Source of the DNA: Embleya sp040605455
GTDB lineage: Bacteria; Actinomycetota; Actinomycetes; Streptomycetales; Streptomycetaceae
DNA length: 39,297 nt
Assembly: GCF_040605455.1 (NCBI RefSeq)
Contig: NZ_JBEXCV010000081.1
Span: 1 to 39,297, forward strand
Direction: 5' to 3'
Under the pieces are notes generated by a model. The model worked only from the letters and a program-made list of their open reading frames with translations. It was not told the origin of the DNA and did no database searches. Below, in pieces: positions 8,642 through 17,139 of this stretch. A program made the translations under genes and the position numbers. Numbering within the stretch: position 1 is the stretch's first letter; every line of letters starts with the position of its first letter.

Positions 8642-9316
8642 ATGGCGGAGACCGACACGGCGACCCCACGCGAGCGCTACCGCACCCAGGTGCGCGCCGA
8701 GATCAAGGAGCACGCCCGGGAACAGATCGCCACCGCCGGCGCCTCCGCACTCTCGCTCAACGCGATCGCCAAACGCATGGGCCTGAGTGGACCCGCCCTC
8801 TACCGCTACTACGCCGGCCGCGACGACCTGATCACCGAACTCGTCGAGGACGCCTACCGCAGCCTCGCCGACACCCTCCACGCGGCGGCCACCCCCGACC
8901 CCGACCCGAGGGCACTCGCACACGCCCTGCGCGGCTGGGCCCTGGACGACCCACAGCGATACCTCCTCATCTACGGCACCCCCGTCCCGGGCTACCACGC
9001 CCCCGACCACGTCACCGTCATCGCGAACGAGCTCATGACGACCCTGCTCGACGCCTGCTCCGCGACACTCCCCGACGGCGCCGTGACACCCCTCGACACC
9101 CACCTCGAAAAGCACCGCCGGTGGGCCGCCGACCACCCCGCCTCACCCGCCGTCCTCCACCGGGCCCTGACCTTCTGGACCCGACTCCACGGCGTCCTCT
9201 CCCTCGAACTCGCCGGACACTTCACCGGAATGGGCTTCGACCCCGCCCTACTCTTCGCAGCCGAACTGGACGACCTGCTCACCGGTACCGGTAATCCCCC
9301 CACCCATCAGCAGTGA
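8642..9316 (+). CDS. TetR/AcrR-family transcriptional regulator
   Basis: A 224-residue protein starting at ATG 8642 with GAAAGAGG upstream. Residues about 15-65 form the TetR DNA-binding domain; the recognition part is LSLNAIAKRMGLSGPALYRYYAGRDDLI. The C-terminal ligand/dimer domain (about 85-210) contains HALRGWALDDPQRYLLIYGTP, typical of the WHG-type TetR C-terminal domain. It is divergent from the damaged small-membrane-protein/MFS locus, the usual arrangement for a repressor of an efflux pump. The palindrome at 8489-8505 is a likely binding site. Because the exporter is truncated, the regulator may now be orphaned. The ligand is unknown. Confidence 0.9.
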   Translation: MAETDTATPRERYRTQVRAEIKEHAREQIATAGASALSLNAIAKRMGLSGPALYRYYAGRDDLITELVEDAYRSLADTLHAAATPDPDPRALAHALRGWALDDPQRYLLIYGTPVPGYHAPDHVTVIANELMTTLLDACSATLPDGAVTPLDTHLEKHRRWAADHPASPAVLHRALTFWTRLHGVLSLELAGHFTGMGFDPALLFAAELDDLLTGTGNPPTHQQ

Positions 9317-9583
9317 CCCGCGGGCGCCGCCGCCCGGGCCTCGCCGAGCCGTCGTCGACTCGCCCGGCAACCCGAACACGATCCGCCGGTGCCGACGACG
9401 ACCGTGCGACGGCGGAGACGGCGGCTCGGCGGTTGCGGGCGTCGTTCTCCCACGTCCTCCGCGCGGACGTCGAACCGGTCCGCGGAGCCGCGCGCCGGCG
9501 GGGTACCCACCCGAGGGAGAACCGACGGCCGGAAGGCCGAGGGCGTGTCGCGTTTGTTCAAGGCGGGGGTGGGGGGACGTGTC

Positions 9584-9589
9584 TAGGGT
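9584..9589 (+). promoter_or_regulatory. -10 element TAGGGT of a leaderless promoter
   Basis: TAGGGT ends six bases before ATG 9596, which places the expected transcription start at or next to the A of the start codon. There is no Shine-Dalgarno sequence. I see no clear -35 at standard spacing. Confidence 0.5.
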
Positions 9590-9595
9590 TTGGGC

Positions 9596-10177
9596 ATGAC
9601 CGAAACGATCAGTGAGCTTCTCCGGGATGCCTCCCGTGAGGCTGTCGCGGTGGTCGGCGGGATCGCCGACGACGATATGCGCCTGCCGACGCCCTGCGAC
9701 GACTACGAGGTGCGTGACCTGCTCAATCATCTCTTCCAGGTGGTCGTGAACTTCCAGGCGCTCGCCGCCAAGGAATCGGCGGACTTCTCCACGACCCCCG
9801 ATCGCCTGCACGGCGACTGGCGGACGGAGTTCGAGGCCGAGACGGCGCGGCTCGTCGCGGCGTGGTCGGTGCCCGGTGCCGACGAGGGCATCTCGGGCGG
9901 CATGGGACTGCCCTCCGGCATCGTGGCGCGCATGGCCCTGCTCGACCTGACCGTCCACGCGTGGGACCTCGCACGGGCCACCGGCCGGGACTACACGCCG
10001 CCCCCGCAGGTGATCCCCGCGTTGAACGAGCTCGTCGACACGATGGCCGCGACCGCGCGCAAGATGAACGTCTTCGCCGCCCCCGTCCCGACGGCCGAAG
10101 ACGCCCCAGCGTTCGAGACCCTGCTGGCCCACACCGGCCGCGACCCCCGATGGAACGCGGCAGCCGCAACGCGTTGA
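9596..10177 (+). CDS. TIGR03086-type metal-binding protein (DinB / maleylpyruvate isomerase N-domain superfamily)
   Basis: A 193-residue cytosolic protein of the DinB-like four-helix fold that binds a divalent metal. Related enzymes use mycothiol as a cofactor, but members of this subfamily have no assigned reaction. Evidence: an N-terminal helix with LRDASREAVAVVGGI, the typical segment LPTPCDDYEVRDLLNHLF with a candidate metal histidine at residue 45, and the later helix LLDLTVHAWDLARATG with a second histidine. ATG 9596 is preferred over TTG 9590 because a -10 box fits a leaderless transcript. It stands alone between two TetR genes; the 279 bases before it hold no gene. Confidence 0.82.
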   Translation: MTETISELLRDASREAVAVVGGIADDDMRLPTPCDDYEVRDLLNHLFQVVVNFQALAAKESADFSTTPDRLHGDWRTEFEAETARLVAAWSVPGADEGISGGMGLPSGIVARMALLDLTVHAWDLARATGRDYTPPPQVIPALNELVDTMAATARKMNVFAAPVPTAEDAPAFETLLAHTGRDPRWNAAAATR

Positions 10178-10306
10178 CCACGACGGTCTCGCGTCGATGC
10201 ACGGGGAAAACGAAAGTCGCTCGTGCGTCCCCGCCGGCGGGGTGACGTCGGCCCGCGGCACCCGGCCGCCTCCTCCTCGATCGATGCTTCGTGGAGGACA
10301 TGTCAG

Positions 10307-10329
10307 TTTGCCTAATAGATTTAGGCAAA
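10307..10329. promoter_or_regulatory. Perfect inverted repeat, TetR operator
   Basis: TTTGCCTAA (10307-10315), five bases, then TTAGGCAAA (10321-10329): a perfect 9-bp inverted repeat in AT-rich sequence about 55 bases before the TetR start at 10385. It fits an autoregulatory operator for that protein and, through it, the following esterase gene. Confidence 0.75.
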
Positions 10330-10384
10330 ACCATAATTGACTGTGGCACACTCGGAGGTGGATTCGGAGATTCGGAGGATGGGC

Positions 10385-10957
10385 ATGGTGCGAGTAGGAC
10401 TGACCACGGAGAACCTGGTCCGGGCGGGGGCGGAGCTGGCCGACGAGATCGGCTTCGAGCAGGCGACCCCTGCGGAACTCGCCCGGCGGTTCGGCGTCAA
10501 GACCGCGAGTCTCTACTCGCACGTCAAAAACGCCCACGACCTCAAGACGAGGATCGCCCTGCTCGCCCTGGAGGAGCTCGCCGACGAGGTCTCCGCCGCA
10601 GTGGCCGGACGGGCCGGCAAGGACGCCCTGATCGCGTTCGCGAACATCTACCGCGACTACGCCCTCAAGCACCCGGGCCGCTTCGCCGCCGCGCGGTTCC
10701 GACTCGACCCGGACACGGCGGCCGCCAGTGCCGGCGTCCGGCACGCCCGGATGATGCGGGCGATCCTGCGCGGATACGACCTGGCCGAACCACACCAGAC
10801 GCATGCGGTACGGCTGCTGGGCAGCGTCTTCAGCGGCTACGTCGGCCTGGAGACCGCCGGCGGCTTCAGCCACAGCGCCCCCGACCCGCAGGAGAGCTGG
10901 ACCGAGATCCTCGACGCGCTCGACGCCCTGCTGCGCACCTGGCCCACCGCGTCCTGA
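10385..10957 (+). CDS. TetR-family transcriptional regulator
   Basis: A 190-residue regulator. Start ATG 10385 is chosen because CGGAGG lies six bases before it; ATG 10379 directly abuts that site and an ATG at 10337 lacks one. The DNA-binding domain occupies about residues 5-55, with ATPAELARRFGVKTASLYSHVKNA as its helix-turn-helix. The C-terminal domain contains IAFANIYRDYALKHPGRFAA and GSVFSGYVGLETAGGFSH, typical of the TetR group with a WHG-like effector domain. A perfect operator-like repeat sits upstream, and the SGNH esterase gene starts 99 bases downstream on the same strand. Autorepression and control of the esterase are inferred; the ligand is unknown. Confidence 0.9.
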   Translation: MVRVGLTTENLVRAGAELADEIGFEQATPAELARRFGVKTASLYSHVKNAHDLKTRIALLALEELADEVSAAVAGRAGKDALIAFANIYRDYALKHPGRFAAARFRLDPDTAAASAGVRHARMMRAILRGYDLAEPHQTHAVRLLGSVFSGYVGLETAGGFSHSAPDPQESWTEILDALDALLRTWPTAS

Positions 10958-11056
10958 AGCAGCCCTCCCCCGACCCTCCCGGGCGACCTCGCCGGTCAAC
11001 CGCCGCCGGGCCGGTCTTGCGCCGCCCCTCCCGATCGACGAGACCGAGGCAACGCA

Positions 11057-12241
11057 ATGAACACCCGACACGACTGGACCACCACCCCCATCACCACGGA
11101 CCTCGTGCGCGGCGCCCTCGACCTGGAGCACACCGAACGCGGCGTACTGCCCCACCGACTGCCCGCACGCGCCCGGCAGCAGATCCCCGACGGTCAGCTC
11201 GCGATGGCCGAGTCGCAGCCCTCCGGCGTGCGGCTGGCCCTGCGCACCCGGGCCACCGTCGTCGAACTGGACGTCGTCGCCACCAAACGGGTCTACGTCG
11301 GCGCACCGCCGCGCCCCGACGGGGTGTACGAGCTCGTCGTCGACGGGCGGCTCGTGGACCGGGCGGGTGTGCCCGACGGCGACACGCTCACCATCGACAT
11401 GGCCTCCGGAACCGCGCGGACCCGACCCGGGCCGGTGCACACCGTGCGGTTCACCGGCCTGCCCGGCGACGAGAAGGACGTCGAGATCTGGCTGCCGCAC
11501 GACGAGACCACCCGGCTGGTCGCCCTGCGCACCGACGCGCCCGTGCACACCCGACCGGCCGGCGGCTGCAAGGTCTGGCTGCACCACGGCAGTTCGATCA
11601 GCCACGGCTCCAACGCCGCCGCCCCTACCGGGATCTGGCCCGCCCTGGCCGCGGCTGCCGGCGACGTGGAGCTGATCAATCTGGGGTTCGGCGGCAGCGC
11701 CCTGCTCGACCCCTTCATCGCCCGCACGATGCGCGACACCCCCGCCGATCTGATCAGCCTCAAGATCGGCATCAACATCGTCAACATGGACCTGATGCGG
11801 CTGCGCGCATTCGGCCCGGCCGTGCACGGCTTCCTCGACACCATCCGCGACGGGCACCCCACCACGCCGCTGTTGGTCGTCTCGCCGATCCACTGCGCCA
11901 TCCACGAGCACACGCCGGGACCCAGTGCCATGGATCTCGAAGCGATGAGCGAGGGGCGCCTGCGGTTCACGGCCACCGGCGATCCCGCGCAGATCGCCGC
12001 CGGGAAACTGACCCTCACCGTGATCCGGGACGCGTTGGCCGGCATCGTCCGCCGGCGTGCCGCCACCGATCCGAACCTGCACTACCTCGACGGCCTCGAC
12101 CTCTACGGCGAGGCGGACCACATCGAACTGCCGTTGCCCGACGATCTGCACCCGGACCCCGCCACCCACCGCCGCATCGGCGAACGTTTCGCCCGCCTCG
12201 CGTTCGGCGCCGACGGTCCCTTCGCCGGCACGACCGGCTGA
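11057..12241 (+). CDS. SGNH/GDSL-family hydrolase (esterase)
   Basis: A 394-residue probable ester hydrolase with no signal peptide, so cytosolic. Residues about 1-165 form an N-terminal beta-rich domain (LALRTRATVVELDV, YELVVDGRLV, IWLPHDETTRLVALR), as in the carbohydrate-esterase-like SGNH proteins that carry a jelly-roll domain. The SGNH core begins at about 170: HHGSSISHGS with the nucleophile probably Ser180, LINLGFGGSA supplying the oxyanion glycine, IGINIVN with Asn240 in the block III position, and PDDLHPD with Asp362 and His365 as the rest of the triad. It follows the TetR gene by 99 bases and probably shares its transcript. The substrate, perhaps an acetylated sugar or small ester, is not readable from sequence. 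Confidence 0.85.
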   Translation: MNTRHDWTTTPITTDLVRGALDLEHTERGVLPHRLPARARQQIPDGQLAMAESQPSGVRLALRTRATVVELDVVATKRVYVGAPPRPDGVYELVVDGRLVDRAGVPDGDTLTIDMASGTARTRPGPVHTVRFTGLPGDEKDVEIWLPHDETTRLVALRTDAPVHTRPAGGCKVWLHHGSSISHGSNAAAPTGIWPALAAAAGDVELINLGFGGSALLDPFIARTMRDTPADLISLKIGINIVNMDLMRLRAFGPAVHGFLDTIRDGHPTTPLLVVSPIHCAIHEHTPGPSAMDLEAMSEGRLRFTATGDPAQIAAGKLTLTVIRDALAGIVRRRAATDPNLHYLDGLDLYGEADHIELPLPDDLHPDPATHRRIGERFARLAFGADGPFAGTTG

Positions 12242-12305
12242 CCGATATCGCGATCGCGCCTGCCGTCGGGACGCCGCCGCGCCACGTCCACGTCGGCCGC
12301 GCGAA

Positions 12306-12842
12306 TCAGCGCAGGAGCAGTCGCAGCAGCGCCTCCCGCAGGTCGTCGCGGCGGCCGGCGACAAGTTCCTCTAGGGTGATGTCGAAGACCATCGCGACGA
12401 GCAGGTGCGCCATCGGTTCCGCCGGATCCCAGCCCATGGCGACGAGTTCGGGCAGCACGAGTGCTCTGGTACGGGCGTTGCGGGCCCGGGTCTCCTCGAA
12501 GAGGTCGGGGTCCGTACGGGCCTGGACCAGCAGCGCACGGGTGCCGGTGGTCGCCAGGCCGGCGTCCAGGTAGCCGTGCACGCCGGCGGCCAGGCGCTCG
12601 CGGCCGGCCGCGTGACCCTCCACGTCGGCCAGGACTCGTTCCTCCAAACCACCGTGGTACCTGCGATGCAGCGCCACGAGGTAGCTGCGGCGGTCCTTGA
12701 AATGCTGGTAGAAGCTGCCCTTCGCCATGCCCGCCGCGTCCACCACGGCGTTCACCGACATCCTGGACAAGCCGCGCGCGTCGGCGACTTCGAGCCCCGC
12801 CCGCAGCAACGCCTCCCGCCCCGGTCCCGCCGGTCGTGCCAC
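12306..12842 (-). CDS. TetR-family transcriptional regulator
   Basis: A 178-residue protein. The N-terminal helix-turn-helix (about 8-55) reads ALLRAGLEVADARGLSRMSV and then VVDAAGMAKGSFYQHFKDRRSYL, a textbook TetR domain. The C-terminal half has YLDAGLATTGTRALLVQART and MAHLLVAMVFDITLEELV, resembling regulators with a TetR_C_16-like domain. It is convergent with the esterase gene (64 bases apart) and divergent from the secreted protease at 13046. A palindrome at 12910-12929 lies between them. Autoregulation is likely; control of the protease is only a guess from position. Confidence 0.88.
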   Translation of the reverse strand: MARPAGPGREALLRAGLEVADARGLSRMSVNAVVDAAGMAKGSFYQHFKDRRSYLVALHRRYHGGLEERVLADVEGHAAGRERLAAGVHGYLDAGLATTGTRALLVQARTDPDLFEETRARNARTRALVLPELVAMGWDPAEPMAHLLVAMVFDITLEELVAGRRDDLREALLRLLLR

Positions 12843-12909
12843 CGATCACCCCTGTTCGACGGTCAAACCACTTGGTGGTCTTGACAGTTGCGCCCCGCGT
12901 GAACACCTT

Positions 12910-12929
12910 ATGACCGACCGGCCGGTCAT
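12910..12929. promoter_or_regulatory. Probable TetR operator
   Basis: ATGACCG (12910-12916), six bases ACCGGC, then CGGTCAT (12923-12929), a perfect 7-bp inverted repeat about 70 bases upstream of the minus-strand TetR start at 12842. GACCG/CGGTC half-sites are common for this regulator family. Confidence 0.55.
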
Positions 12930-13045
12930 GAACAGGGTTGATCGCGACGTGCGGACGGCGCGGTCTCGGCGAAGCCCGGACGGGCTCGCCTCCCGACGCA
13001 ACAACGTTTGTGCCATTGCCCATTCGAGAGGACGTGGACCACCTC

Positions 13046-14245
13046 ATGTACGTACGAAGCACGTTACGACGCAAGATCGCGACCCTGGTGGGGGTGCTCG
13101 GTCTCACCGCCGCGGCACTGACCGCGGCACCGGCGGCGCACGCCGACAACACGGCCCCGGTCGAACTCCCCCGGCTGGTGGCCGCCGATCCCGTCAACCA
13201 CGCGGCGACGCTGCAGAACGAGGTCGCCTTCTGGAACGTGGCGCGGATCGCCGAGTACGGCCTCAACTCGGACGGCGCCGACGCGTTCCCGCCGCCGGGC
13301 GGCTGGGACGACCTGAGCAAGCCGTGGGCCGGCCAGGGCGCGATCTCGCGTACCGCCGGCAAGCTCCTGATGGTGTACCGCAATTCGTTCGACGGCACGC
13401 TCGTGCCCTCCTCGTGCTCGGCGAACGTCGTCACCAGTGCCAACCGGAGCACCATCGTCACCGCGGGTCACTGCTTCAAGGTGACCGCCAACATCCGCGG
13501 CGGACTCGGTGACGACGTCGTCACCAATGCGGTGTTCGTCCCCGGCTTCAACGGCGCGAACGTGCCCCGCTTCACCGGCACCGACGACACCAACGCGCCC
13601 CTTCCCGGCACCGACATCGCGCCCTACGGCGTCTGGGGCATCACCCGCGCCTGGATCACCCCCACCTGGGACGCGGACAGCACCTTCCGATCCGGCGGCG
13701 ACGTCGCGATGGCGACCGTCGAACGTCCCGGCGACCCCACGCCGATCCAGCAGCTCACCGGCGGCCAGAACATCGCCTTCGGCGTGGACGCCAACCCGCT
13801 CTCGCTCCACCAGTTCGGCTACCCCACGGACAACACCCGCAACTGGTACTGGACGAAGAACAGCGACGGCACCACATCCGCCGACTTCGGCGTCGCCCCC
13901 TCACTGCGACGCGGTTTCGACGGCCGGGCCCTGATGTACGCGCACGGCACCACGATCAACGACTCGACCATCGGCCTGGCGCACGACATGGCCTCGGCGA
14001 TGTCGCCGGGCTCCAGTGGCGGCCCGTGGCTGATGAACTTCGACCCCGCCACCGGCACCGGCACGCAGATCGCGGTCACCTCCCGCTTCACCAACTCCAC
14101 GGGCACCTCACCTTGGTGGGACGCGGTCTGGGCGATCGTGCACGGCAGCACCCCGAACTGGGCGTACGGCCCCTACCTGATGTCCAACGGCTTCGGGGAA
14201 CTGACCCAGGCGATGTACAACGTCGTCCGGAACGCCACGACCTGA
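13046..14245 (+). CDS. Secreted trypsin-like serine protease
   Basis: A 399-residue exported endopeptidase. ATG 13046 is chosen because it puts a normal signal peptide at the N-terminus: basic MYVRSTLRRK, hydrophobic IATLVGVLGLTAAALTAAPA, then AHA before the mature chain. The chymotrypsin-fold triad is visible: His142 in IVTAGHC, Asp219 in GGDVAMA, and Ser324 in SPGSSGGPW. Cys124 and Cys143 flank the His loop as in disulfide-bonded S1 proteases. Between signal and catalytic domain is a segment of roughly 65 residues that could be a propeptide. The Shine-Dalgarno site is weak. It is divergent from the TetR gene at 12842 and followed by a hairpin terminator at 14305. Target proteins are unknown. 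Confidence 0.87.
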   Translation: MYVRSTLRRKIATLVGVLGLTAAALTAAPAAHADNTAPVELPRLVAADPVNHAATLQNEVAFWNVARIAEYGLNSDGADAFPPPGGWDDLSKPWAGQGAISRTAGKLLMVYRNSFDGTLVPSSCSANVVTSANRSTIVTAGHCFKVTANIRGGLGDDVVTNAVFVPGFNGANVPRFTGTDDTNAPLPGTDIAPYGVWGITRAWITPTWDADSTFRSGGDVAMATVERPGDPTPIQQLTGGQNIAFGVDANPLSLHQFGYPTDNTRNWYWTKNSDGTTSADFGVAPSLRRGFDGRALMYAHGTTINDSTIGLAHDMASAMSPGSSGGPWLMNFDPATGTGTQIAVTSRFTNSTGTSPWWDAVWAIVHGSTPNWAYGPYLMSNGFGELTQAMYNVVRNATT

Positions 14246-14304
14246 CCACACCCATCCGCCCACCCACGTCGCACCGAATCCCCTGACCCGACAACTCGCC
14301 CCGG

Positions 14305-14330
14305 GCGCCCCCGGCCACGGCCGGGGGCGC
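14305..14330. terminator. GC-rich hairpin after the secreted protease gene
   Basis: GCGCCCCCGGC at 14305-14315 pairs with its complement at 14320-14330 around a four-base loop, 60 bases after the protease stop. It fits a rho-independent terminator without a U-tract. Confidence 0.6.
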
Positions 14331-14527
14331 TCCATCACGTCACCGCTGCGGTGTACGACCGGATCGATCGCAGGCGCCACCGATGGCGTCGACCGCACCG
14401 TCACAGCGGTACCGGCGCACCGCCGCGCCGTGTGCTTCGGTCGGTGGACGAGCCGCGGACGAGCCGTGCACGCCCTGGGCTCGATCCGGGATCGAGGACC
14501 GGGGCCTTCCCGCGTCCGACACCCATC

Positions 14528-14557
14528 GCTTGTCAATGTCAAGCACATCGATAGGGT
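14528..14557 (+). promoter_or_regulatory. Promoter with inverted repeat over the -35
   Basis: TTGTCA (14530-14535) and TAGGGT (14552-14557) are separated by 16 bases, a good housekeeping-sigma promoter for the dehydratase gene starting at 14599. The -35 is embedded in GCTTG-N7-CAAGC (14528-14544), a short inverted repeat placed where a repressor would act. The rest of the 353-base gap holds the 14305 hairpin and no gene. Confidence 0.6.
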
Positions 14558-14598
14558 GTGCGACGGCAACCGGCGATCGTCTGGAAGGCGAGGCGGGC

Positions 14599-15687
14599 AT
14601 GACGACCGACACCGTGGAACTGGACAGGATGCTCCAGGAGTGCGTCGTGCAGGGCACCGGGTCCGTCGTGCGCGCCCGGCACCCGGTCAACGCGCCCATG
14701 CTCGACATGTGGGCCGACGCCCTCGGCGACCCCAACCCGGTCTACCGGGACGCCGGCGCCGCCGCCGCAACCGGACGGGCCGGGATCGTCGCGCCGCCGA
14801 CCATGATCCAGGCCTGGACCATGCCCCGACTGCCGGCGCTGGCCGCCACGCTGCGGCAGGTCCCCGGATATGCGCCCTACCTGGGCGGGGAAGCGGCGAA
14901 CGACGCGCCGCCGCCGGGTGGTCGGACGAACGGGAAGGGCGCCGACAACCCGGCGGCCGCCGTACATCGCCTCCTCACGGCGCACGGGTACGCCGCCCGT
15001 GCGGCGACCCGGTGCCGGCAGGAGTACCACCGGGAGGCTGCCGTCGGGGACCACCTCACCTGCGAGAGCGTGCTCACGGCGGTGTCGGCGCGCAAGCGCA
15101 CGGCGCTGGGCGCCGGATACTTCGTCACCACGCGGATGACCTTCCGCGACCGGGCCGAGGCCGATGTCGCGACGGTCGACTGGACCGTGCTGTGCTTCCG
15201 TACGCCGGAGAACCAACCCACCGCCGCGCCGGACACCCTCGCGGATGCCCCGCAGCCGACACCCGCGAGCGGCCGGACCTGCCGCCCGCTCACCGCCGCC
15301 CCGCGGGTGGGCGACCGCACCCCCGTCACCACGATCCCGATCACCCCGACGTTCGTGATCGCGACCGCCTTCGCCACCCAGGACTTCTACGCCGCCCACC
15401 ACGACGCCGACTGGACGCGCACCTCGCTCCGGCGTCCCGGCATCTTCACCAACATCCTCGCCACCACCGGGCTCGTCGGCGGCGTGGTCACCGACTGGGG
15501 CGGCCCGGCCACCCGACTCCTGGAGGTCGACCTGCGCCTCCTCGCCCCCAACCACACGGGAGACACCCTCACCCTCGACGGCGAGGTGACCGCCGTGCAC
15601 GACGACGAGGTAAACCTCCGCGTCACCGGAACGAACTCCCTCGGCCCGCACGTGCAAGCCACCGTCCGCGCCCACGTCCCGAACTGA
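14599..15687 (+). CDS. Double-hotdog MaoC-type enoyl-CoA hydratase/dehydratase
   Basis: A 362-residue protein with two hotdog folds, expected to hydrate or dehydrate a CoA- or carrier-bound acyl chain in the cytosol. The N-terminal half (about 5-215) matches the FAS1-like dehydratase N-domain (MaoC_dehydrat_N): VNAPMLDMWADALGDPNPVY, IVAPPTMIQAWTMP, and YHREAAVGDHLTCESVLTAV. The C-terminal half (about 240-360) is a second, more divergent hotdog: VTTIPITPTFVIATAFATQD, PGIFTNILATTGLVGGVVTD, and LLAPNHTGDTLTLDGEVTAV. Similar two-domain proteins act in actinobacterial steroid side-chain and fatty-acid breakdown (ChsH-like), but no neighbouring beta-oxidation genes support a specific pathway. ATG 14599 is preferred to upstream ATGs because it follows a promoter at 14530-14557 and begins where similarity begins. 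Confidence 0.8.
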   Translation: MTTDTVELDRMLQECVVQGTGSVVRARHPVNAPMLDMWADALGDPNPVYRDAGAAAATGRAGIVAPPTMIQAWTMPRLPALAATLRQVPGYAPYLGGEAANDAPPPGGRTNGKGADNPAAAVHRLLTAHGYAARAATRCRQEYHREAAVGDHLTCESVLTAVSARKRTALGAGYFVTTRMTFRDRAEADVATVDWTVLCFRTPENQPTAAPDTLADAPQPTPASGRTCRPLTAAPRVGDRTPVTTIPITPTFVIATAFATQDFYAAHHDADWTRTSLRRPGIFTNILATTGLVGGVVTDWGGPATRLLEVDLRLLAPNHTGDTLTLDGEVTAVHDDEVNLRVTGTNSLGPHVQATVRAHVPN

Positions 15688-15720
15688 CTCCCCCACCGGA
15701 TCGATGCGGGCGCGGCGGGG

Positions 15721-17049
15721 TCAAGGGGCTGTGCAGGCGTCGCCGATGGCCTCGTCCAGGATGGTCAGGCCGAGGGAGAGTTCGTCCTCGGTGGCGGTCA
15801 GGGGTGGGGCGATTCGGAAGACGCCGCCCATGCCGGGGAGTTGCACGATGTTCATGTGCAGGCCGAGTTCGAGGCAGCGCCGGGTGATGCGGGCGCCCAG
15901 TTCGTCCGAGCTGCGCTTCGCCTCGGGGTCGACGGCGAGTTCGAGCCCGGCCAGCAGGCCTCGGCCGCGGATGTCGCCGACGACCGCGTGGCGTCCGGCG
16001 AGGTCCGTCAGGCCACGGCGGAGGAAGCCGCCGAGCGACTGCGCGCGCTCGTCGAGCCGGTCGCGGATCAGCACGTCCAGGACGGTGTTGCCGACCGCCG
16101 CCGGCAGCGGGTCGGCAACGTGCGTGGTGAAGAACAGGTATCCGCGCTCGTACGCCTCCTGCTCGATCTCGACGCTGGTGACCACGGCCGCGAGGGGCAG
16201 TCCCGCCCCGAGCGTCTTGGACAGCGTGAGGATGTCGGGCACGACGCCGTCGCGCTCGAAGGCATACCAGGACCCGGTGCGGCACAGGCCGGTCTGGGCC
16301 TCGTCCAGGATCAGCAGCATGCCGCGCTCCCGGCATTTGTCGCGCAGGGCCGCGAAGTACCCGGCCGGCGGCTCGATGACGCCGCCCGAGCTGAGAATCG
16401 GTTCGACCAGGCACGCGGCCAGGCTGCCGGTCGACTGGGCGTCGATCAGGTCGAAGGCGAAGTGCAACTGGCGTTGCCAGTCCAACGAACCGTCGGCAGT
16501 GGTGAAGTCGGGCCGGTACACGTTCGGCACGGGGATGGCGAAATTTCCCGGCGCACCAGGGCCGTAGCCCGCACGTCCGGCGCTGTAGGTGGCGGACGCG
16601 GCGGCCTGCGTCATGCCGTGCCAGGACCGCGCGAACGAGACGATCTCGTGTCTGCCGGTGACGAGCTTGGCCATCCGGATCGCGGCCTCGTTCGACTCGG
16701 CGCCGGTGGTCAGCAGCAGCACCTTCTCCAGCGGTGCGGGCAGCGTGTCGGCCAGCCGCCGGGCGAGGTCGACGACCGGGCGGCTGAGCATGCCGCTGTA
16801 GAGGTGGTCGAGGGTGGCCACCTGCCGCTGCACGGTCGCGACGATCTCCGGGTGCGAGTGGCCGAGGATCGCGCTCATCTGGCCGGAGGTGAAGTCGAGG
16901 ATCTTCCGGCCGTCCGCGGTGAACACGAAGCTCCCGGCGGCACGCTCGATGATCTCGCGGGTGAACTCACCGCCGTAGCGAACCAGATGCCTCTCGGCAT
17001 CGGTCCAGAAGGGTTCGGTGGACGCCTGGGGGGTGGTCGAAGCAGCCAT
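15721..17049 (-). CDS. dgdA: 2,2-Dialkylglycine decarboxylase (PLP-dependent)
   Basis: Decarboxylates 2-aminoisobutyrate and similar dialkyl amino acids to a ketone, then passes the amino group to pyruvate; a cytosolic class III (aminotransferase-fold) PLP enzyme. The 442-residue protein matches the Burkholderia cepacia enzyme as I recall it over its whole length, in blocks such as HLVRYGGEF, LDFTSGQMSA, AESNEAAIRMAKLVTG, LVEPILSSGG and MNIVQLPGMGGVFRIAPPLT. Residues that define the decarboxylase are present at shifted positions: Gln57 (Gln52 in the model enzyme), Trp143, Met146, Asp249, Gln252, the PLP lysine Lys278 in LSKTLGAG, Thr309 and Arg412. The divergent LysR gene 90 bases away reproduces the dgdA/dgdR arrangement. 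Ordinary 4-aminobutyrate or ornithine transaminases do not share the SGQMSA site, so the specific call is good. Confidence 0.88.
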   Translation of the reverse strand: MAASTTPQASTEPFWTDAERHLVRYGGEFTREIIERAAGSFVFTADGRKILDFTSGQMSAILGHSHPEIVATVQRQVATLDHLYSGMLSRPVVDLARRLADTLPAPLEKVLLLTTGAESNEAAIRMAKLVTGRHEIVSFARSWHGMTQAAASATYSAGRAGYGPGAPGNFAIPVPNVYRPDFTTADGSLDWQRQLHFAFDLIDAQSTGSLAACLVEPILSSGGVIEPPAGYFAALRDKCRERGMLLILDEAQTGLCRTGSWYAFERDGVVPDILTLSKTLGAGLPLAAVVTSVEIEQEAYERGYLFFTTHVADPLPAAVGNTVLDVLIRDRLDERAQSLGGFLRRGLTDLAGRHAVVGDIRGRGLLAGLELAVDPEAKRSSDELGARITRRCLELGLHMNIVQLPGMGGVFRIAPPLTATEDELSLGLTILDEAIGDACTAP

Positions 17050-17139
17050 GTCCCCGACGGTAGGTCGCGCCCGAGCAACACGTCCAGCTCACAATTCCGG
17101 CTGTCCTGTTCGGCAAAACCGCACAACAATGGGAGCGTG

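Noticed and set aside
9248..12364. A 1,038-codon open frame on the minus strand across the TetR, TIGR03086 and esterase genes
   Set aside because: It is a shadow: its translation is low-information Gly/Arg/Val-rich sequence antisense to several well-supported genes, a common artefact in DNA of this composition.
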